NCBI GenBank assembly: GCA_014728565.1
Contig: WJLK01000150.1
Span: 1 to 11,112, forward strand
Reading direction: 5' to 3'
Source: Candidatus Pacearchaeota archaeon
Lineage (GTDB): Archaea; Nanobdellota; Nanobdellia; Pacearchaeales; GW2011-AR1
DNA: 11,112 nucleotides
In this document: one piece after another, positions 1 through 9,000 of the stretch
Numbering within the stretch: position 1 is the first letter of the stretch
Layout of the letters: each line of letters opens with the position of its first letter
The notes under the pieces: generated by a model
Seen by the model: the letters and a program-made list of their open reading frames with translations, nothing else
What the model was told of the DNA's origin: nothing
Database searches by the model: none
Made by a program: the position numbers and the translations under genes

Positions 1-9
1 AAAAAGAGT

Positions 10-87
10 ATGATTAAGATTAGTGTTTGGATTTTTATTGTTTTTTTATTTTTGATTACTTTATTTTTTGTTGAGAGAGGTTCTGCT
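10..87 (+). other. Signal peptide (codons 1-26)
   Basis: Residues 1-26 have a short N-region with Lys3, an unbroken hydrophobic core of Ile, Val, Phe, Leu and Trp (about residues 4-21), then Glu-Arg-Gly-Ser-Ala. A Gly-Ser-Ala site ending at residue 26 is a plausible signal peptidase I cleavage point. The core could instead stay uncleaved as an N-terminal membrane anchor. It is consistent with Sec export of all that follows. Confidence 0.75.
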
Positions 88-3000
88 GTTATAGAGAAAG
101 ACAGGTATGTTCTCGGGGAGAAAGTTAAATTTAATTTAAGAGGTTATGGCAGTTACAAAATGAAGGTTATCACTCCAAGCACCTCTTATATCAAACCAGG
201 TATAAATGATATTATTCTTTTTGAACCTAAGGAAGTTGGGAATTATGAAATTGAGATAAAATCTGGAAAGAAATTTGAAGAGTATTTTTTTGAGGTTATA
301 GGTGATAATGAGACAAATTCTGATGAATATCTAAATGAGACATATAATCAGACAGAGGTTTTGAATAATCAGACTTGTGAAAATAAAATTATTGAGGATA
401 AAATAATTATTGGCAAACCTGTAAGATGGAAAAATAAATTTAATATAGCAGGGAGTACAAGAAGGACTAAATTTGATATTCCAGATAGCAATAATATTTC
501 TGTTTATAAATTAGGTATAAATGGAAGAGAAAAAATAAGGGATTTTTCAGTGAGGAATTATTCTGATTATTTATCAGTTATTCTGAATGATGTTCAGGGT
601 AATATTGAAATAGAATATTATACAGAAGCCCCTAAAAAACAGGAGAGAATTATTTCTAATACAAGGAAAGAGGTTAAAGTTTATTCTGATATTGAGTATG
701 AAAATGTCACTGCATTTACAGAGATAAATGAGATGACAAAAGATAAGAGTGCAATTAATGTTTATTGGAAAGAAGAAGATAGATATTTGGATTTTGAAGC
801 TTTTGATATGGATAATAATAGTTTATTAGATTACATTGAGTGGAGTGTTCCTCATTTAAGTAATCAGACTTTTGAGATTTCAATAGAAATTTTGAATATT
901 CAGAGTTATCCAATGGTTGGTGGAAATTGGAGTGTTTTGTTTAATGCAACTGGAAGAGCTAATTTGACAATAAAGGCAGTTGATGGTACTAGCTGGAGTA
1001 GTGAAAATGAAAATTTTGATTTAAAATTCTTAGAGATTAAATGTGGACAGGATATTCTAGATTATGAATGGAGGAATGGAATTTTTATTCAGGATTATGA
1101 ATGTAATGAAACTGGATTTGAGGTAAGTAAGGTTTTAACTTCTGGAAAACATGTTTTGGAGTTTTGTTTTGGAGATTATTGTGAGAAAGCTTATAATTAT
1201 GCTGGTGCTGCTGTTAAAAATGTTCAGAAAGGTTCCGAGAGTTTTAGTGGAGGAAGTACTGATGTTACAATATCTCAGGTTAATGTTTCTTCATCATTTC
1301 TGGTTTTTTCATATACTGTTAGTAACAGTGGAACCAGGCCTGATAACAGCTTGGTTAGAGGGGCTATAACAAGCCCTACGAATATTCATTTTGAGAGAGC
1401 AGCAACAGGTGGAACTATTGATTTGTTTTGGTATGTTGTGGAATTTGAATCTGGAGTTGAGGTTCAGAATGGAACTGAAACTTCTGTTAGCAGCAGCACT
1501 ACTAATGTAGGTATTAATGCAGTTAATATAAGTAGCTCGTTTCCTATTACTAGTTTTGAGAATGATAATAGTGGAATGTGGGGAGCTGATGATGAGATGT
1601 GGTCAAGAATTACAAACTCCACTAATCTTGAAGCAAGACTTGGTTCTGGAACTGATGAGGATTTTTCCTGGCAGGTTGTGGATTATCAGGGAGCTGAAAT
1701 ACAAAATGGAACTTTTTCATTATCAGGAACAAGTAATGATGTAGATATAAATGAGGTTAATTTAAGTAAGGCTTTTGTTTACGCCAATTGGTATACCGCT
1801 GCATCAGATGAAGATTCAGATGATTTTGGTATTTTTGTTAATTTTACAAATTCAACAAGAATTCATTTTGAGAGAGAGAATAATGGAGGGACATTTTATA
1901 TTTCCTGGTATGTTGTTGAATTTACAGGATATGAAGATGTTCAGAGTGGGCTTTCTAATTTTGGAAATAGTGATTTAGTAAAAAACATACCCATAGATTC
2001 GATTAATGAATCAAGAGCAATTGCTTTTCTTTCAGGTAACTGGAAAGGAGGTAAAACAAGTTATGGTTCTCAGGATGATCCCGGAGTTGTCTGGTTTACT
2101 GCTAATATAACAAACTCAACTAATCTTAGATTAGAGAGAGCTATTACTGGAAGTTCTAGTGCAGATGTTCAGTGGTTTGTGGTTGAGTTTGCTCCTGAAA
2201 TTGATGAGCAGTCTCCTGAAGTAATAATTAATTTTCCTGAAAATAAGACCTATAATTCAAGTGATTTTCCTCTTAATTTCAATGTTAGTTTAAATGAGCC
2301 TGGAAGTTTGGTTCAGTATAGTTTAGATGAAGGTGTTAATAATATTACTATGCAAACTGATGATAATCTTAGTTATAATCATACCAATTCAAGTATTGCA
2401 GATGGTTCTTATGTGTTCAGAGTCTATGCAAATGATAGTTCTGGAAATCGTAATTACAGTGAGTCAGTTGTTTTTAGTGTTGATACTACTCCTCCTCTGA
2501 TAACAGTTAGTAGTCCTGAAATTAAAAATTATTCAATTGGAAGTATGAATTTTAATATAACTCTTGACGAGGATGCTGAATTTTGCAATTACACTCTTAA
2601 TAATGGTATTAATCATACAATGTCAACCACTGATAACAGGAATTTTAATGCAACTAATTCATCAATTGGTGATGGACAGTACACTGTTAGATTTTTTTGC
2701 AGAGATTTTTTTTATAATTTAAATAATACAGAAACTAGAAATTTTGGAGTGGATACTGTTTATCCTAAGATTGATTATGGAGAAAATGTAGAAGATAATA
2801 ATACTAATTTTACAAGAGACTGGATATTTGTTAATGTTTCTGTCACAGAAGATAATGAGGATAATATTACCTTTTTGTTGTATAATCAGACATGCCAGAT
2901 TAACAGGAGTGTTTTTTATAACATTCAGAGAGCAATAAACTGGACTGGTCTGGAAGATGGAAAGTATTATTATAATGTTGCTGTTGTTGATATTTCTGGT

Positions 3001-6000
3001 AATAAAAATTTTACAGAAACCAGGATTATTAAACTTGATAATAACGGACCTGTTGTTAGTATAATAGAGCCTCAGGATAAGAAAACTTTTGCAACAAATA
3101 TAAGTATTCCTTTAAATTATACAATTAGTGATAATGTTTTAGGTTATAAAAATTGCTGGTGGAATATTGACAATGGAGAGAATAATAGTATTAATTGTGG
3201 AGAAAATACAACTTTTAATGTAAGTGGAGATGGACAGTATGTTCTTAATTTTTATTCAAATGACTCTCTGAATAATATTGGTTATACTAATTCTACATTT
3301 GCTGTTTCAACACTTGGTCCTGCTATGACTTTGCATTATCCAGAAGATAATCTTTTCTTAAATTATTCTCTGGATGTTGAATTTAATTATACTCCTTCTG
3401 ATCCTGATGGTGTTGATACCTGTATTCTTTATGGAAATTGGTCAGGAGACTGGCATGCAAACAAATCTGATAGCAATATTGAAAATAATAGTGTTAATAG
3501 TTTTTTTGTTAATATTAGTGATGGGAATTATTTCTGGAATGTCTTGTGTAATGATAGTGCTGGTCTTGAATCCTTTGCAATAGTGAATCTAACTTTTTCC
3601 ATAGATACTTTTTATCCTGAAGTTTCTTATGGTTCAGGAACAAAATCTGATGGTGCTGAAATTGTCCAAGATTTTATATATGTTAATGTAACAGTCAATG
3701 AGACAAATTTTGCTAATATAACTTATCTGTTGTATAATGAAACTAGTGAGGTTAATAAGACAATTTATTATGGCTTAGTAACTGATATTAATTGGACAGG
3801 ACTTTCAAGAGCAAATATCACTTATTATTATAATGTTAGTGTTGCTGATTTAGCTTCTAATAAAAATACAACTCTGACTTATAGTATTAAATTAATTGAT
3901 ATCTATCCTCCAAATGCCAGTTTATTGAGTCCTGAAAATGATAGTTATAATTCAACTACAAGTCATAATTTAACTGTTAATGCTAGTGATGATTTAGAAT
4001 TAGACAATGCGAGTTTGTTTATTTACAATGAGACAGGAGATTTAATTAATGAAACTTTTAGTGAGATTTCAGGAACAGAAGCTGTTCTTGGAATTGTTTA
4101 TGAGTTTTTGTATGATGGCATATTTCACTGGTTTTACAGAATATTTGATATAGCTGGTAATGTGTTTACAACAGGAAATAATACAATTACTATTGATACA
4201 ATAAATCCTGATGTGGATTTTGGTGAGGGAACTCTGGATTCAGAGTTAACTGTTTCTCAGGATTTTATATATGTTAATGTTAGTGTTGAGGAGGTAAATG
4301 AGGATGAAGTTATTTTTGGTTTGTATAATGATACAGGAATAGTTAATGTAACAAGTTTAGATTCTGATATAAGGGAGTTTAACTGGACAAATCTTGGTGA
4401 TGGAGATTATTATTATAATGTTACGGTTGTTGATAAAGTTGGTAGAAAGGGTTATACTCCTACTAGGGCTTTAACTCTTGATACTAGTCCTGTTACTGTA
4501 AATATTAATTACCCAAGCAATAGTTCGATTATTGGTGATGTTACACCTATTTTGAATCTCACTGTTGGAGGGGCTGCTGATTCAGTTTATTATACTGTAA
4601 ATAGTGGAAAAAATAATTTTAGCTTATGTAGTGATTGTAGTGGCAATGTTACAGAAGTTTTACATTTAGAGGAAGGAAGCAATGAAGTTATTGTTTATGC
4701 AAATGATTCTTTAGGCAATCTTGGAAGCAATGTTTCTTCTTTTATTATTGATTTGAATTTTAGTTATTATGATGATTTTATGGATAATACAAGTATTAGA
4801 AAGTATGAGGGTGTTGAGTGGCAGGAAGGGAATCTTAGTTTAGGAAGTAGTGGAGCTGTATTGAAAAATATACAGAAAGGTTCAGAAATTTTTTCAGGAA
4901 GTTCACATCAAGTTTCAATAGATTCTGTTGACTTAAATTCTTCAATGCTTATATTTAGTTACTCAACAGATACTGAAGCTTCAGAGAGTTTCTTAGTCTG
5001 GGGGAATATTTCAAATTCAACTACTATTGATTTTGGTAGAGAGGGTAGTTCGGGAAGTATAGAGATTGTATGGTATGTTGTTGAATTTAAATTCGGAGTA
5101 TCTGTTCAGAGAGGGACTTTTACTCAGGGAACAACAACAAATACTCCTATTTCAGCTGTGAATGTTAGTCAATCTTTTCCAACTATGAGTTTTACCTCAT
5201 ATAGCAGCACTACCTGGGGAAGTGACGATGCTGTTAGAGCAAGATTAACTGATAATTCAAATTTAGAAACCTATGCTGGAGCTAATATTAATAATATCCT
5301 TGCCTGGCAGGTTATTGATTATGAAGGTTTGAGAGTTCAGAATGGAACTTTTGATATGACTGGAGCAACTTATGATGAGGCAATAGACGAGGTTAATTTA
5401 AACAAGTCTTTTATTATAACTACCTGGTCAACAAGTTCTTCAAATATTCAGTGTAGGGAAGGAGGTTTGTTATCTAATTTTACAGATTCAACATCCATAC
5501 ATTTTGAGAGGGATTTAGGAGACGATACACTTAATGTTGCTTGGTATGTAGTGGAATTTACAGGAGATGAGAAAGTTTATACTGGAACTGAAAATTTTGG
5601 AGGCTCTGATACAGAAAAGGATGTTACAATCAGTAGTGTTGATCCTACTCGTTCAGTTGCATTTTTAACAGATAGTTTTAGAGGAGGCAAGGGAAGTGAT
5701 ACTGTTGATTATGCAGGTTCAATATGGTTTACTGCTAATATAACAAATTCAACTAGTTTGCATCTTAAAAGATCTACAACTGCAGGAGGTGATACATCAG
5801 AGGTTCAGTGGTTTGTGGTAGAGTTTAGTTCTGGAAAAAAAGGAAATTTTACAATCTTAGAGACAAACACCACAAGGAATATTATGAATATAACAAATGT
5901 GACCTGGAATGAGAGTGGAACAGATTCTAATAACAATATTTCAATTGAAGTTAGTGTTGACAATGGACAGAATTGGTATGATGCTGTAAATGGACAGGGA

Positions 6001-9000
6001 ATAAATGGATTTAGTGAGGATAATAGTCTGGTTTATAGAGCTATTTTTCAGAGCAATGGTTCTAAAAGTATTTCTTTATTAAATGTGAATATAACCTGGA
6101 TTGAGAATTTTCCACCAAATATATCTATTTTATATCCTTTAAACGAGAGTTATAAAACTAATGTTAGTACTATTAATTATACTTATTCTGATGATACTGG
6201 AGAGGGATATTGTTGGTATAGTAATTCAAGTGGTAGCTGGAATTCAAGTTCTGTAAGTGCTGGTGATAATTTTACAGAAGTAATCAGCAGAGAGGGGAGC
6301 AATGAGTGGAGAGTTTATTGTAATGATACAGAGGGTAATGAGAATTCAAGTTATGTAAGTTTTTTTAAAGACACTGTTTTTCCTGAAATTAATTTTACAA
6401 ATCCAACAGAAATTAGCGGTGTTAATAGAAGCAGAGACCGGATATTTATTAATGTTAGTATTAGTGAAACAAATCCTTCTAATATAACTTATCTGTTGTA
6501 TAATGAGACTGGAGAGGTTAATAAAACAGTTTATTCAATGAGTGATGAGAATTCAAATAATACAATTAATTTTACAGGTCTTGATGATGGCTATTATTTT
6601 TATAATGTAACAATTTTTGATATTTTAAGCAATAAGAATTATACAGAGACTAGGACAATTAGGTTAGATACAGTCTTTCCTCTGATAAGTTATAGTGAAG
6701 GGACTGAGAAAGATAATTCTGCTTTTTCCAGAAATTGGATTTATGTTAATGTAACAGTCAATGAGACAAATTTTGCTAATATAACCTTTTCTTTATTTAA
6801 TAGCAGTGGTTTAGTTAATAAGAGTCTTTTTACAAATTCTGTTTATGAGATTAACTGGACAGGTCTTAATGAAGGAGAGTATTACTATAATGTTACAATA
6901 GTTGATATGGTGAGTTTATCTAATTTTACAAAAATAAGAAGTATTGCTCTTGATAATAATAATCCTATGATTAATTATAGTTATGGTGTCGAAAGTAGTG
7001 GTGTTAATAAAAGTCAGAATTGGATATTTGTTAATGTGACTGTGAATGAAACAAATCCTGCGAATGTTACATTTTTTTTATATAATACTAGCGGAATTAT
7101 TGAGAATAGGACTTATCCTGATATGTTTAAAGGTGTAAATTTATTGAATAATAGTTATGGAAGTTTTGAAAGCATAAGTGCTACAAGTTATGCAAATGGA
7201 TGGGGGCCTGATAATCTTGTTGATAATTACTATACAGGAGGAGTTGGTTATGCCTGGTCTGGTGCAGGTGGAGTTAGTGGAGATGTGAATATTACTATTA
7301 ATCTAACTGAGAAATATAGTTTTGATGTAATTGAGATATTTGAGGGAAGAATAAATACTTTTCAATCTTCTCCAAGAAATATCAGTGTTTATGTTTCTGA
7401 TGATGGAATTAACTGGGATTTTGTTGCAAATAAAATTTTATTTGGAAGTGTTCCTGATACTAGAGGACAACATGATGTTATATCTTTTGCAGAACAAAAT
7501 AAAAGATACATAAAAATAGAGTTTATTGATAATTGGGGGGATGGTAATTTTATTGGATGTAAGGAAATAAGAGTTTATAAAAACACGACTAATTTAGCTA
7601 ATTTAAGTTCAACATCAGTTCATGATTATCCTATGCAGAGTTCTTCAGGAAATTCTGTGAATCAAACTAGAAATAATATTTTAGGAGAGTCAGAAAGTTA
7701 CTGGAATGCAAATTTTTCTGATTATGTTAATATAACTTGGGATTTTGGAAGTTATTATGAGATTGATTCCTTAGAATGGTACGGAATTTCAGGGAATAGT
7801 AATTATTATCCTGGGAATTATAGTATCTGGATTTATAGAAAGGGTATTGGTTACAGTGAGATTTCAAGAGGAAAATTTCAGGGAGGAAATAATGGGTTTA
7901 TAGAAAAAATTAATTTTACAAGAGTTAATGCAAGTAAATTAAGATTAAGTATCAGAGATGGTTATGGTTCAAATATTACTTCTAATGAAATAAGAGTATG
8001 GAAAGCTGATAGTGGAATTAAAAGTTCTTATAGGTTTACTGAGTTGCAGGATGATATGTATTATTATAATGTTACATTTTATGATAAAGCAGGTTTGTAT
8101 AATTATACAGAGACAAGAAATATAAGACTTGATACAAATTCTTTATTTGGAAATCTTACAACTCCTGAAAATAATACCTATACCAATGATACTAACCAGA
8201 ATCTGACTGTTAATGCCAGTGACAGTGTTGGTTTAGATAATGCAACTCTTTATGTTTATAATGAAACAGGAGATTTAATTAATGAAACTTTTAGTGAGAT
8301 TTCAGGAACAGAAGCTGTTCTTGGAATTGTTTATGAGTTTTTGTATGATGGGATATTCCACTGGTTTTACAGAATATTTGATATAGCAGGTAATGTCTTT
8401 ACAACAGGAAATAATACAATTACTATAGATACTGTTTATCCTGGGATAAATTACACAATTGGAACAGAATCATCAGGTGTAAATAAAAATCAGAATTGGA
8501 TTTTTATTAATGTAAGTGTAAATGAGAGTAATTTTGCAAATATAACTTATTATCTGTATAATGATACTAGTGAGGTTAATAAAACAACTTATTACACTTT
8601 GATAGAGAGTATTAACTTTACAAATCTTGATGATGATTTGTATTATTATAATGTTTCTATAACAGATAGGGCTAATCAGAGAAATTCAACTGAGACAAGG
8701 ACAATAGGGCTTGATGATGGATATCCTTTGATTTGGTATGATAATGGAACTGAAGAAAGTGGTGTTAATAAAAGTCAGAATTGGATATTTGTTAAGGTTA
8801 GTATTAGTGAAACAAATCCTTCTAATATAACTTATCTGTTGTATAATGAAACTGGAGAGGTGAATAAAACAATTTATTCAATGAGTGATGAGAATTCAAA
8901 TAATACAATTAATTTTACAAATCTTATTGATGGAGTGTATTATTATAATGTTACAGTTTTTGATACTTTAAATCAGGCCAATACAACAGAAACAAGAGTA

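Larger units (their letters stand above)
6964..8142 (+). other. Ig-like W module 6, split by two F5/8C domains
   Basis: The first part (6964-7119, 52 residues) has the W-family front half: N-W-I-F-V-N-V-T-V-N-E-T-N-P, F-F-L-Y-N-T-S-G. The second part (8011-8142, 44 residues) has the back half: F-T-E-L-Q-D-D, Y-Y-Y-N-V-T-F-Y-D, N-Y-T-E-T-R ... R-L-D-T. Together they make 96 residues, the normal length of this family (94-99). The roughly 297 residues between them hold two discoidin domains. The insertion lies in the loop between the L-Y-N strand and the strand that is I-N-W-T in other copies. Confidence 0.75.

Noticed and set aside
1..9. Ribosome binding site in the purine-rich bases before the ATG
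   Set aside because: Nine bases are too few and show no clear GGAGG/GGTG core. The frame is also open there, so this may be coding sequence.
1151..1369. Short ATG-to-stop frame of 72 codons on the + strand
   Set aside because: It lies wholly inside the giant frame in another phase. Its Leu/Val-rich product is what AT-rich Asn/Tyr/Val coding gives when read out of phase, and it has no ribosome binding site or recognisable domain.
1556..1978. Two short + strand frames (1556-1744 and 1775-1978)
   Set aside because: Both are out-of-phase readings of the W-x-V-V-E-F cassette. The frame 1 reading shows clear repeat conservation across them, so they are not separate genes.
3374..3583. Short hydrophobic + strand frame of 69 codons resembling a membrane peptide
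   Set aside because: It is an out-of-phase reading of Ig-like module 5; the Ile/Leu richness comes from Asn/Tyr/Ser codons shifted by one base.
4753..4857. A LamG/concanavalin-like domain starting at Y-Y-D-D-F
   Set aside because: Only about 35 residues precede the next cassette, far short of the roughly 150-200 residues such a jelly roll needs.
7120..8010. Insertion of a mobile element in the split W module
   Set aside because: The inserted stretch is in frame, codes for two related beta domains with the same codon use as the flanks, and shows no terminal repeats or transposase.
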